64,000 bases of DNA, from positions 14,346,901 through 14,410,900 of the forward strand of contig NC_080716.1 in the NCBI RefSeq assembly GCF_019097595.1. Direction: 5' to 3'. Every line of letters starts with the position of its first letter. Position 1 is the first letter of the stretch. Both the position numbers and the translations under genes were made by a program. This document shows, in pieces, positions 13,101-22,112 of this stretch. Below the pieces are notes generated by a model, which had not been told where the DNA came from, made no database searches, and worked only from the letters and a program-made list of their open reading frames with translations. Source of the stretch: Hemibagrus wyckioides (taxonomy: Eukaryota; Chordata; Actinopteri; Siluriformes; Bagridae).

Positions 13101-14804
13101 AACCAAGGCAAGATCAGAACACTAAGTTAAATGTAGGGCTAAGAAAGAGAAAGAGACTTAGGATGTGTGTGTGTGTGTGTGTGTGTGTAACTTAGGGAGT
13201 CTGATTTAATTAAATTTACCCCCATCTCCATTTCCTACTCTTTCTTCATTTCCTGTTCCATTTTTGGTCTTTTATTGCACCTTTCTTTACTCGAAACATT
13301 CTTGTCTAGCTTCTGCCTCACATCTCTCTCTGTTTCTTTCTTGCGTAATGCTTTTTTCCCCTTGTGAATCCAATACAGTGTAAAATGGGAAGGTCTTAGA
13401 TTTAAGAGCATGTGTTATACAATGTCTCCTGTCTGTGACAATCAGTCATCTTGGCCGTTGGACATCTCGTCCATCTGTCCAGCTCATAATGTGAATTCTT
13501 CAGAAATAATTTAAAGCTCTCATCTGATCTCAGTGCCTAGAAAGGTGGAGAGTGAAGTAATATTTCTCTCCATTATGAAGGTGTAAGTTTGCTTGTCTTT
13601 TTTTTTTTGGAAAGAGAAGATGTGTTAAAGTGAGGAATCCTAAGGACATTGCAGAATTCTGGTCATTAAAGACAAATTGAAGATCATTTGCTCACGTTAA
13701 AGTGGAAAGAATTGTGGGGGATGGGCAACTCTGCTGGTGGCTTTAATAGTTAGTCGATTTCCCACTCCACATTTATTTTCTGCAAAATGTGAGTTCAGAG
13801 GCACGCGATGCAGGAGGACGCATTTGGGAGGCATTTGTCTCAGTGTCACTGATGGCCACGCAGGTCAATGGAAGAGAACAAGTGCGCTTACCTTCAAATA
13901 ATGAGAACATTAAAGTGTATTTCAGAGGCTGAGAGTAAGGCCAAAGGTATTTAGATGGGGGTTGTAATACATCCTCCAGAAGCGAGTTGGGTGGCATCTG
14001 TTACCTTGTGTTTGGGTGACTGTATTTATGCTGGAGCACACGGATGTGAGACCTCCATTTTGTCTCTGAGGTTTTTACTTACAACAGCAGACATACGGAA
14101 AAAGGGGGTGGGGTAACATGAATAATATAACCCCTAAGCAATACCACTTTTCACCTTTTTTTAAGAAACTGTCCATTAATTCTAAGTGGAGCACAGAGGC
14201 ATTTGTCTTCCTTCAAGGTGCATGACGTGACGCAGTCCTCCGTTTAGCCATAGCATTAGATCACAACTGGCGTTCCCTGCTTGCCATGGTCATTCCCATT
14301 TCTCACACAGCCCAGCTACACCGCTGTCTATTTAGAGAGTGTATTTGTGAAGCTTTTCATTTTCACTTGCTTTGATATTGGTTTTTTTTGTAGCTTTATT
14401 TCTAAGTTTAATTACTTTTTAATGGTGTGTAAGTATGTGAGCTGCAGATAAGGAATTTCTTTTTTTTCCCTTTTTTTTTTTTTTTTTTTTTTAAAGAATG
14501 AGATTACATCAGTACCAGAGGGGAACAAAGCAAAGCAAAAGTCATGAGCTTTGAGTATGTGGCATTTCAGTCCAAAAACTAAAATCGGCAGACTTAACAA
14601 GATTTAATAACTTGTTTGTAAAATAGTTGCAAGCTTGTGAGGCTTTCTTCCGTGTACTCCTTCGATGGCTGACCCTGTCAATATCTCCCGCTTCTTTCAG
14701 ACTCTCATTCTGAAGACTTTGATCCGACTTCAACTAAAAGCAAATATGACTCGATGGATTTCGACAGCTTGTTGCGCGAGGCCCAGTGTAGCCTGAGAAG
14801 GTAA
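940..14804 (+). CDS. ppargc1a: PGC-1alpha coactivator gene, exons 3-13 (5'-partial)
   Basis: Peroxisome proliferator-activated receptor gamma coactivator 1-alpha is a nuclear coactivator that docks on nuclear receptors (PPARs, ERRs) and NRF1 to drive mitochondrial biogenesis and oxidative metabolism. Eleven exons were placed by splice sites and phase: 940-1134, 1914-2036, 2686-3871 (or 2686-3031), 4747-4792, 4982-5055, 7375-8410, 9340-9432, 9819-9939, 11683-11804, 12450-12601, 14701-14804. They total 3,252 nt, or 1,083 residues plus stop for the long form and 803 residues for the short form. The order of motifs (LKKLL, LLKYL, TPESP, TPPTTPP, DHDY, RS stretch, RRM, acidic and basic tail) and the 13-exon layout match mammalian PPARGC1A. 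The block around GSPFENKTIERTLSVE is specific to the alpha paralogue as I know it, against PGC-1beta and PRC. The first two exons, including the N-terminal activation domain start, lie left of the window. No lesions are seen, so the copy looks functional. Confidence 0.97.
1914..2036 (+). CDS. ppargc1a: ppargc1a exon 4 (LXXLL box)
   Basis: Forty-one codons open directly with LKKLLLAPPNSQLSY. LKKLL (1914-1928) is the principal nuclear-receptor-binding LXXLL motif, through which ligand-activated PPAR and ERR proteins recruit the coactivator. The acceptor TTTTTTTGCAG and donor AAG|GTATCT are good. The last residues, PAVTK, lead into exon 5's TDNPW; the Thr there corresponds to a mammalian site reported to be phosphorylated by AMPK (family knowledge). 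Confidence 0.96.
2686..3871 (+). CDS. ppargc1a: ppargc1a exon 5, long form with a large insertion
   Basis: The frame is open from the acceptor TCTTTAG| to the donor TTAG|GTAATC, giving 395 codons plus one base. Early residues RRPCTELLKYLT match the mammalian exon and carry the LLKYL receptor box (2764-2778). Next come a Ser-rich run, SKKK, and seven Gln encoded by pure CAG (2989-3009). In mammals the whole exon is only about 68 codons. The segment from 3032 to 3871 (280 codons) has no mammalian counterpart that I know. It includes an Arg-rich patch (RKRRQEQE), SQLLTS, DWHVVKDSQGHQIINP and an acidic/hydrophobic stretch LVDLDLECVLMQFEQDI. Fish PGC-1alpha is known to have expanded Ser/Gln-rich sequence in this NRF1-binding region. 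Whether the full 280 codons are translated is inference from the open frame and phase. Confidence 0.85.
3027..3038 (+). other. ppargc1a: Internal alternative 5' splice site in exon 5
   Basis: The sequence AGAG|GTGAGAG lies at 3028-3038, with the cut after 3031. The exon would end one base into a codon, the same phase as the distal donor after 3871. Joined to exon 6, it gives QAQR followed by AKPTTLPLPLTPESP, which aligns directly with the mammalian LQAKPTTLSLPLTPESP. This therefore looks like the ancestral donor, with the downstream 840 nt either a retained intron or an added exon part. Confidence 0.7.
4747..4792 (+). CDS. ppargc1a: ppargc1a exon 6
   Basis: This 46-nt microexon encodes AKPTTLPLPLTPESP. 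The TPESP element corresponds to the mammalian p38 MAPK sites and Cdc4/FBW7-type phosphodegron (family knowledge). The acceptor is TTCTACAG| and the donor AA|GTAAGTG. It enters in phase 1 and leaves in phase 2, completed by the first T of exon 7. Confidence 0.95.
4982..5055 (+). CDS. ppargc1a: ppargc1a exon 7
   Basis: The exon encodes (N)DHKGSPFENKTIERTLSVE-ISGTP, the most alpha-specific block of the family. The acceptor is TGTGTTGCAG and the donor CCAG|GTAATT. In mammals, alternative splicing between exons 6 and 7 makes the truncated NT-PGC-1alpha. I see no convincing equivalent acceptor here. Confidence 0.96.
5056..7374 (+). other. ppargc1a intron 7
   Basis: A 2.3-kb intron, AT-rich and without recognisable repeats or exons. 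Short frames on both strands lack coding features. It ends with TTTTCTTCCTCACAG. Confidence 0.85.
7375..8410 (+). CDS. ppargc1a: ppargc1a exon 8 (large central exon)
   Basis: The exon opens GLTPPTTPPHKA, a Pro-directed phosphosite and degron region in the family, followed by a Ser/Lys-rich stretch, SELYAQLSKASS, and FGDHDYCQ. DHDY (7653-7664) is the HCF-1-binding motif. A conserved RDQEIREELNKHFGNP segment follows, then an acidic DESDSGDENYYPFEAY region and an RS-rich run (GSRSRSRSRSSSRHRYRS) typical of splicing-linked coactivators. The donor CTTG|GTAAGT leaves the exon two bases into a Trp codon that exon 9 completes. The middle is diverged from mammals but fully open. Confidence 0.96.
8411..9339 (+). 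other. ppargc1a intron 8 with a LINE-tail-like fragment
   Basis: A 0.9-kb intron. At about 9135-9205 it carries GACAATAAAG followed by CCTTGAA/CTTGAAA units, the kind of 3' tail seen in several teleost non-LTR repeats and found again near 47.2 kb in this window. The rest is AT-rich and unremarkable. Confidence 0.6.
9340..9432 (+). CDS. ppargc1a: ppargc1a exon 9
   Basis: Thirty-one codons continue the RS-like region (SHHTVDKSTFKSRTIRSP...AQRPR). The exon is shorter and less Arg/Ser-repetitive than mammalian exon 9. Splice sites are GATTGCAG| and CCAG|GTAAAT. The phases fit exon 8 (2) and exon 10 (2). Confidence 0.92.
9819..9939 (+). CDS. ppargc1a: ppargc1a exon 10
   Basis: The exon encodes (R)YDSYEEYQHEQLQREEYQ and a highly charged helical stretch ending KQRKRAI. 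In mammals this Glu/Arg-rich helix precedes the RRM and YDSYEEYQHE is nearly invariant. The acceptor is TTCCGCATAG| and the donor ATA|GTAAGT. Confidence 0.96.
9940..11682 (+). other. ppargc1a intron 10
   Basis: A 1.7-kb intron. An imperfect TTA/TAG trinucleotide tract covers about 9961-10046. An ERR/SF-1-type half-site CCAAGGTCA lies at 10881-10889. No coding potential beyond chance frames. Confidence 0.8.
11683..11804 (+). CDS. ppargc1a: ppargc1a exon 11 (RRM, first half)
   Basis: The exon encodes EERRVLYVGRLRADSTRSEL followed by KRRFEVFGEIEECAINLRHNG. VLYVGRL is RNP2 of the RNA-recognition motif and FEVFGEIEEC is the first helix and loop. The acceptor is TGACCAG| and the donor GG|GTAAGA. 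Confidence 0.97.
11805..12449 (+). other. ppargc1a intron 11
   Basis: A 645-nt AT-rich intron with a (TG)n microsatellite at 11821-11841. It ends with the acceptor CAATCCCAG. No other feature seen. Confidence 0.85.
12450..12601 (+). CDS. ppargc1a: ppargc1a exon 12 (RRM, second half)
   Basis: The exon encodes (G)DNFGFITYRYTCDAFAALENG, where FGFITYRY is RNP1. It continues HTLRRPNEPQFKLCFGGQ and KQFCKSNYTDL. The protein segment matches mammalian PGC-1alpha almost residue for residue in the RNP1 part. The donor is G|GTAAGT. Confidence 0.97.
12602..14700 (+). other. ppargc1a intron 12
   Basis: A 2.1-kb intron. It contains a (TG)n microsatellite at 13164-13188, an ERR/SF-1-like half-site GCAAGGTCA at 13033-13041, and a T-run at about 14461-14492. 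It ends CGCTTCTTTCAG. No exon-like frame. Confidence 0.85.
14701..14804 (+). CDS. ppargc1a: ppargc1a exon 13 and stop
   Basis: The exon encodes (D)SHSEDFDPTSTKSKYDSMDF, then DSLLREAQCSLRR and TAA at 14802-14804. Mammals end DSLLKEAQRSLRR, so this is the true C-terminus. Confidence 0.97.
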
Positions 14805-14894
14805 CGAGCTCCATCACACCTGCTGGCTGCAAAGCGAGGGATTTGTGATACCTCACTACTGTTTCGCTCCTCTGAATATGAGACTATAGGGGGG

Positions 14895-14896
<2 letters not shown>

Positions 14897-14953
<57 letters not shown>
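14897..14953. repeat. (AT)n microsatellite in the 3' UTR
   Basis: About 57 bp of uninterrupted AT dinucleotides begin 93 nt after the ppargc1a stop codon. Confidence 0.95.
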
Positions 14954-14955
<2 letters not shown>

Positions 14956-16183
14956 CATACACACACGTGTATATATAGAAAGAACATATATGTGTATCTA
15001 AAAGCAAAGTTTACATGAACATAGCTGCTGCAAAGACTTTACCTTTGGGGATTAGCCAATAAACCTTTAGAGGAGTGCACAAATATGTGCCTGTGCTGTG
15101 CTGCTGTATGAGACAGTGATCTCCATGGGATTGTTTTCTTCATGCACTGCTCCAATCTCAGCGCTTTGAGGGGTGAAAACATGCAGCCTGTTCAGTCAGT
15201 TTTTATTTTTATTGATTTATACTTTTTCTGCCTTTATTATTTTTTTTTTAATTTAAACTGATATTTGGATGTGGTGTTACAATGTTGTTAAGTGAGTATG
15301 GGATTAGTATCTTCTTCAAGGTAATATTGTCTACATTTTTTTTGGGGGGGGGGAAATGATATAAACAAATATTTACAGATATGAAATGGAATATTTTTAT
15401 TTTGTGTACATATCAAGGCAAAGTTCTTTATTTGTTACAGCTATGCACTGTAAAACGCAGCCTTTATAAGATGGAGTTTTTCCTAATCGAGAATGTCAAT
15501 CTGTAGTCATTACAGTGACGCATAACCAACATGGCGGTTATGTGAAGTGATATGATTGTAAAAAAAAAATAAATAAATAATAATAATAATAAATTGTCTG
15601 TGGAGATTGGGTGCTCTTCAGGGGGAGCATGTGAACAGATTTTTAGACTTTTGTTTTAAAATGTCATTAATCATGTATAGTTTTATCTTTAAGCTTCCTC
15701 AGTGTTTTCCTTACACAACCTATGTATGATACAATTTAATATTTTTATGTCCATAACTGTGTACAACCATAAGATTTTTTTTTCTCTGAGGGAAACACTA
15801 ACTTTTTAATTGATTATTTGTGCACACTAATAATTTTTATTATTGCTTTTTTTAAATAATTCAATATGACTAATATATGATTGCTCTTCTTCAAAGATAA
15901 AGTCATGTACTCATTTTTCATGAGGAAGAAATGTATTTATTTCAGTATTTTGATCAAAATATTTATGGTTGACATCTACTGTGATGCGCCTTACAAATTT
16001 GACTATTTATATTGTTATTTGACTTATTTAACATTCATATATCGAAAGATGCACAAGTTCTACAGAGATATTGATTTCTCAGCCTTTTCGAAACATTTAT
16101 GATCACCAAATGGTACATGCTTTTGTTTTTCACCGTTCGCAGCCATTTTTAATGTTTTTTTTTTTTTCTAAAGCACATAAAGC

Positions 16184-16274
16184 AATAAAACTAATTTAGC
16201 AGGTATGTCATCACACCACAATAAATCTGTCTCATTGCTCCTCATACACTTGGTTATGTGAATGCCAAAATAAA
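16184..16274 (+). terminator. Cluster of proximal polyadenylation signals
   Basis: Three AATAAA hexamers occur at 16184-16189, 16220-16225 and 16269-16274, giving a proximal 3' UTR of about 1.4-1.5 kb. Use is not shown by sequence alone. Confidence 0.45.
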
Positions 16275-17542
16275 GTTTACAATTTTCTTTCCAGAATTTT
16301 TAACAAATCTTTACTTGATGTAACAAAAAAAAAAATCTATAACATTAATCTTCACGTTATTCACTGTAATAATTATAAAGAGACGAATAGTAATAATAAA
16401 AGACAAAATGTGTATAAAAAGGTTTAAAAAAAAAAAAAAGCAATAAATTATTTTTCACAGTTGTCTTTTAGCTGAAGCTGTTGTATAGTTTGACCTGACC
16501 TGGTACCCAGACTCTGTCCCAAAAATGGGGAACTCATTCCATTATCACACGACACCTGAGAATCATACGCAGTGTACAGGAGAAACCAAAAGATATTTAA
16601 AGAAAATAATAATATCTGAAGTGAGGAAAATATTGCATTACTACTGACAGACGGGTAACTCACTACCACATGTCTGCTTCTGGCTGAATGTGTGTTGGAG
16701 ATTACGGCTGCTCTTTGAACATTACAGCGAATGAGAAAAGGCTTATTATACCAGTCTTTTTAAGAAGCCAGAATAACATCAGAGAAATGATTAAAACCGT
16801 GGGCCTGTCTGCATATCGCACTACCGTCCTAGTGACACTTAGGGTTACCTTGCGGTTTCTAGTTCAATTAATATCTAGCTTCTTTTCAAAAGAGTCCAAC
16901 GTCTTTGTATTAATATCAACAGATCACGTTACACCTTTTCTGAACTAGGACTGCGTAGATGAGTCTACAAAAAGAGGCAATATCACAAGGGATGAAATAA
17001 AATATTAGAAAAAAGACAAAAAAAGAGACTAAAACTTTCCTTGTCCTGTCTAGTATGTTCTTTCTGTACAGAGCTTGGGTGTCATGTCTCATTTGATATG
17101 TGGCTTTAATCATTGTGATATTTGGGAAAAAAAAGGCTTTGTAAATGGCTAAAGTAGCAATATATTGCAATCCCCAGTGGGTTTTTTTTGACTGTGTGGC
17201 TTTTTACCAATGTGAACTACTGAGGGATTTCCCACTGCTGTACAAATCTGTTTCTTGATGATCATGTTGATTTTTTGGAAGGACAAGATGTGTTTGTGCG
17301 TGTATACGAATGCAAGTGTATGTGTGTGGTTATATTCGATTATATTCTCGGGGCGGGGTGGGGTGGGGTCGGGGTCGGGCAGGGGTAGAGGAGAAGGGTG
17401 TTGGTTGTTACCTTTCTTTTTTGTCCCCTATCCATGTTGCCTTCTGCTGAGTCCTTACCAATGCCTTTGTGGTTTTACCTATTGTACAATTTTCTTGTGA
17501 ACTTTATTTTTTATGTGCAATTCTCATCAGTCTCACCATGCC

Positions 17543-17548
17543 AATAAA
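17543..17548 (+). terminator. Distal polyadenylation signal
   Basis: AATAAA lies in CCAATAAAGGGAAATG, followed within 20-30 nt by GT-rich sequence. The preceding 100 nt read like a conserved UTR end and contain GTGCAAT (17515-17521), a seed match for the miR-25/32/92 family. Confidence 0.55.
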
Positions 17549-17565
17549 GGGAAATGTGTTTCAAA

Positions 17566-19217
17566 GAAATGCACTGGATACCCCTAACGTGTTCCACTCG
17601 TTTCTTCCCCCCCCCGTCTTCCTTTTGTCTGCTTGTTTCATGGAAAAACAAAAAAAACACACACAATCATGACCCACGTTTAAGTAAATCTCTGGATTCT
17701 TTTCTTTAAAAAAAAAAAAACTTTACATGGTTTTTTCTTTTCCTTAAGGACATTTATCTAATGAAGCAGAATTAGCAATATGTATGTTAATCATATTGAA
17801 ATTCAACACTGTTAAATATTCCACGTTAACTGTGCAATGTTGTGGATGACTCAATTGCAGTGTCGGTTATTTTTGGCTGATGTTTATGTTTTCGCCAACT
17901 CTGCAAGAACATGGGACATGAGTGATGATAATCCTGCAGAGTCTGTTTCCTAACATACATAAATTGTTCTGTCAGGTTCCTGCATATGAATTAAAACAAA
18001 AAGCCATTTTTTTTAAAAAGAAACTGCACAATTTAAGCAGCACGTCAGGTTGAAATGTAATCGGTCTCCTGTTCTATTATTCAACCTGTAAGCAAATCTC
18101 TCAGTGACAGTGAATAACCTTTTTTTTTCCCTCTTTAAAAATGTGGCAGGAGTAGGCATTAAATTTTAAAGCAAAGGAATCCAGTTGTATTTTTTTTTTC
18201 ATTAATGCTACAGTTGAGCCCCAGAGAAAAGAGCTGTTTCTTTCATTTTGGCTGGGCAGCCATGCACAGGCAGGAGGTCTCCCTCAGCATGCCCTTTTGC
18301 ACATAATGGAAGAACCCCACATCTCTGCAATCGCACTGGATGATAAAGGGACCAACAGCATCTGAGGGTCCACCTCATGCCTCTGAGTTAGCCATCATGT
18401 GATAGTTGCTCAGGCCGCATATCAATCTTAACAGCGTTTGATCACAACACCAAATAAAGGGTTCATATTTGACCGAAATAGATAAAATACCAACGTGTGG
18501 CTAGACTGAAGATGGATGCAATTAAAGATCATCACACATTCTGTTGGAGATCTGAAAGAACAACACCTATTACAACATGAAGGCACTATTAGGATACCAG
18601 TGTGCTATTACTGTGTTTAGTTGCTCCATGCTGCTATAACATCTCTGGCTAAAAAAGGTTCCTCAAAAGTTCTTTAATAATGAACAGATTTAGGTTTTGT
18701 GTCAGCATTTTACTAGGAATGTTTTCTCAAAGGGAAACTGCGTTGTGTTCCGCCTGAGGGAACTGAAGAACCCTTAGGGGATTGAACCTTTCCCAATAGT
18801 GTACCTGCTCTCACATTGTGTTAATGTGTTGCCTTTCAAAATAGATAACGCAGGACTTGTAGTAGCTCTGTACCAACTTACTGCTCTTCATTTGCTATTA
18901 AATATGAGATCTTAGCAGGTGTTTATTCAGGAGAGAACAACCAATACAATTTCACAGCTGAGCCAATGTTAGAGGAGTGCTGAAGCAGGTCCCGGGTTCG
19001 ATCCAGAGCTCAGATTACTGTCTATATGGATGTTTTGGGTTTTTTTTTTTTACATTGAAGAAATGAATACATGCTCTGTCAGATATAAGAAAAATCTGAC
19101 GTATATTTGATGTCATTTCACAACAGCACCTGAGTTCATGGCTTCCATTGATTTCATTGAAGAGTGAGCAGGGTCAATTAACGTAAACCAGTGCTCCCAC
19201 TGATGAAGCATAGTATT
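17566..19217. other. Intergenic, no gene seen
   Basis: AT-rich sequence downstream of ppargc1a with scattered A- and T-runs. A GGTTCGATCC word near 18995 resembles a tRNA B box but no cloverleaf surrounds it. Nothing else is recognised. Confidence 0.6.
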
Positions 19218-19310
19218 TTAAATGAGTGAATGAACTTCTTTATTGTCACCGTGTGTATACAATGGCACAAAACAACGAAATGTGGTTAGCAGCTCTTTAG
19301 ATGCCTAATA
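19218..19310 (-). repeat. Teleost LINE/SINE 3'-tail fragment
   Basis: TGAACTTCTTTATTGTCACC, then a TATACAATGGCACAAAA block and ACGAAATGTGGTTAGCAGC. Read on the - strand it ends in the ACAATAAAG tail shared with copies at 9.1 and 47.2 kb. The exact family name is not determined. Confidence 0.55.
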
Positions 19311-19844
19311 TTAGAAAGACAATGAGTCATTAAATAGTAATAGATAGAAGTAATAGAAGTCAATAACATTAACAATAAAAAAAAAACTTAAAATTATATA
19401 AGCAATATAAACAATTTAAAGCATGCATGGTAGAACAGTGCAGTAGTAATGTGTCTGCTGCAAAATACCATGGTTGTATGTTTGATTTTCAGCTCTGGTG
19501 TGTGATTTCATTCAGTGCTTTGAAAAATACACAATCAAATCATGTTCGATGCACAAAAACTAATTTTGTTAATGTTACTCAATTCAGTCTTGTGGAACTG
19601 ATGTACACATTTGAGTTAAGTAAATTCAGTAACCTTTTTTTTCTTCAGTGCATGTTTTCCTCTATGTCCATGTGGATTTTCTGCATGAGTGTGTCCTGTG
19701 ATGGACTGGACTCTCTTTCCTGGTGTATTCCTACCTCTCACCTAGTGAAAGGCTCTGGACCACCAAGATAAAGCAATTATTGAAAGTTAGTTAGTGCTAA
19801 AAAGTTCACTTGAAAACTGCTCTGTTTGACTGTGCACAGTGGTT
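19311..19844. other. Intergenic, no gene seen
   Basis: AT-rich. One 114-codon frame at 19427-19771 has no recognised homology and no splice context, so it is treated as chance. Confidence 0.6.
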
Positions 19845-19990
19845 TATATTTAATACAGCAGGAACACATTTACAGGACACCCTTAGCTTAACCCAACTGG
19901 GTTAAAAGCCTTGCTCGAAGGAACAGTGACAGCTTGGTGGACCTGAGATTCAAACTTACAACACCTTAACCACTAAGCTACCACATCTCC
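19845..19990 (+). repeat. Interspersed repeat, family B
   Basis: The block contains GCCTTGCTCGAAGGAACAG, GACAGCTTGGTGGACCTGAG and CACCTTAACCACTAAGCTAC. I recognise this from a very common fish repeat whose 5' part reads like TTTGGCAGATGC. A second, shorter copy is at 37045-37160. Confidence 0.65.
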
Positions 19991-20649
19991 ATACATTTAC
20001 TATCAAATCACAGCGAGATACCTAGATGTGGCTTTTATAATAAAAATAAATAGTAAATGGAGTTCCCTTACATTCATACAATATTTCAAGTAAGAGCTTT
20101 TTGCTGTTTGTGACAAGTCAAAGAGGGAAATCTAAATGTTAAATTTTTAAATAATGGCTTTGCCCTGTAGCTGAAATGATGCAAATGTACAAATTGCATG
20201 TGTCAATTACATATACTTCATGATTCTGGCAAATAACTAAAAAACAACAACAATTTAAGGCATTGTTCTCATCTGTATTGGGTGTTAATTTGATTTCCCT
20301 AAAAAGGAACTGCAGCTTAACAAGTTCCATATAATATCAAGTGCAAAACATTTTACAAAATAAGGGGGTTTTACTGGACAAGATCATAAATAATGCCAGA
20401 TTGATCTCCTTGGTAAACTAAGCTTGTGGGGGAGTTTAAATAAAGGACTGTATACACATTAGATCAGCAAAGCAACTGTCGTCAACTCATCAGAATAATA
20501 TACCATCCTCTGCTGCTTTCATGTATCGAATTTCAATATTTCTGTATTTTACTGTGTGCTTACTGAAGCGTGAAGTGCATTACATGTTAGAGACTGCCAA
20601 TTTATATAACTGCACAATTTAACCCTATCTTTCAATTTATAAATGTCCA

Positions 20650-21085
20650 TTATATATATATATATATATTTAAAAAAAAAAAAGATGCTTTGTTTAAACT
20701 GCGGACTATCCTCTCAAGGTGTGAAGAGAAACAATTATGCTTGAAATCAGCAATTTGAGAACATATATCATTTCTAGCCCAGCTCCTGGCAGCTGTTGGT
20801 GCTTGAACCACAACAATAGCGCTTCCTTCATCCCTACTCTGCTCTGCCATTTCAGGCTTTAAGGAGTAATGAGCAACAGAAGGCACAATATTATTCTTTT
20901 CCCAAAGTATCAGCTTTTGGGAGCAGAACGTATACTTCGCTTGATAATTAATGACACCAGACAAATAGCAGCTGATTGAGCAACTCACTTCCATTCTAAT
21001 TCACCATCTGGTCCTCCGGCAAAACACATCGCTAATTACCTCAAGTGCACCAAAGATAAGTTTATTAATTAGATAGAGAAAAAAA
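20650..21085. other. Candidate conserved non-coding element A
   Basis: After an (AT)n run at 20651-20670 comes about 400 bp of non-repetitive mixed-composition sequence dense in homeodomain-type words (ATAATTAATGA, CGCTAATTACC, TTAATTAGATAG). No open frame explains it. Confidence 0.3.
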
Positions 21086-21099
21086 GCTTTTGGAGAGGA

Positions 21100-21429
21100 T
21101 CAAAAAAAAAAAGTGCGGTCAGCTGCGAGCAGGGGTGGGAGTGAGACGGTGTGGATGGGAGGTGCTGGTGTTAGAGGATTTGGAGAGCTTTTGAGAGGAA
21201 AGAGATGCACTTTGTGTCCTCAGGCCGACGCAGGCCTTTCAGAGTGCTGTGCTGGGCAAGTTTCCCTGCGCCCCGGGGGACGTCAGCAGAAAGTCAGGTG
21301 ACCATGGGGACGTCCAGCTGACAGAGATGGTTAAGACGGAAAGAAGTGGATGTGATGCTCTTTTGTCAGTGCCTTTCCTGAGCAGGAGAGAGAGAACTGA
21401 TGGAAAGTGAAATATGTTTAGATTGTTAG

Positions 21430-21461
<32 letters not shown>

Positions 21462-21480
21462 CAAGGGGATGTGCAGGGGC
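21100..21480. other. GC-richer island with CRE-like words and (GA)n
   Basis: Local G+C rises sharply. GGGGGACGTCAGC and GGGGACGTCC (CRE-like cores) lie near 21275-21315, and (GA)n occupies 21433-21461. No convincing exon. It could be an enhancer or a distal promoter. Confidence 0.3.
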
Positions 21481-22017
21481 AGGGTGGGGGATTGACAGGA
21501 GGGTGCAGGAGGCTGGGGGTTAAATATTAACTTGAACTGACATCAGGGCTCAGTGGTTAATCAGTGGAGCAATGTAGCATTTTAATGGCATAATTAGTGG
21601 GAGCTTGTTGCACTCACATTAAATAAAATATGCAAATGTACTGAAGCAAAAGCATATCCATATCATCAGTAATTTGGTAATCATCAACTGTCATCAGTAA
21701 GACATAACGGACATTCGCAATGTCTGTAATGACAAGCACTGACAAGGCAAATGACTCCATTTATAAATTTACGTACAAGTTCACTGAATATTCCCACCCT
21801 AATGTGCCGTCATGTTCTGCACAAACGTCAGCACTGAACAGTCAATGATTATTTACAGATTGTAAAAATAATAATAATAATAAAGAGATAATGATCATGG
21901 AAAAGAAAAAGATAATGCTTGCCAAACAGTTTGGAAAACATTTGACATGATCTTGCTAGAAGTGTGAGACTAAACAGAAATGTAGAAAAACCCTGATAAC
22001 TTGAGCACAGGTATTGT
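21481..22017. other. Intergenic, no gene seen
   Basis: Single-copy-looking AT-rich sequence with a short AAT trinucleotide run near 21865-21885. Nothing functional is recognised. Confidence 0.6.

Positions 22018-22112
<95 letters not shown>
22018..22112. repeat. (TTTC)n microsatellite
   Basis: About 95 bp of tetranucleotide TTTC, nearly pure. The antisense frame made of Lys/Glu/Arg repeats is an artefact of it. Confidence 0.98.

Larger units (their letters stand above)
14805..17565 (+). other. ppargc1a: ppargc1a 3' UTR
   Basis: Non-coding AT-rich sequence after the stop. It contains a long (AT)n at 14897-14953, a Pumilio-type word TGTACATA at 15405-15412, and candidate poly(A) signals listed separately. 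The end at about 17.565 kb is inferred from the last AATAAA. Mammalian PPARGC1A also has a multi-kilobase 3' UTR. A GGGGT-rich tract lies at 17350-17395. Confidence 0.65.

Noticed and set aside
17255..17500. 81-codon frame through the GGGGT-rich tract
   Set aside because: Low-complexity translation inside the 3' UTR, with no family resemblance.
18985..19010. tRNA gene suggested by GGTTCGATCC
   Set aside because: No A box at the right distance and no acceptor-stem pairing; at most a decayed SINE piece.
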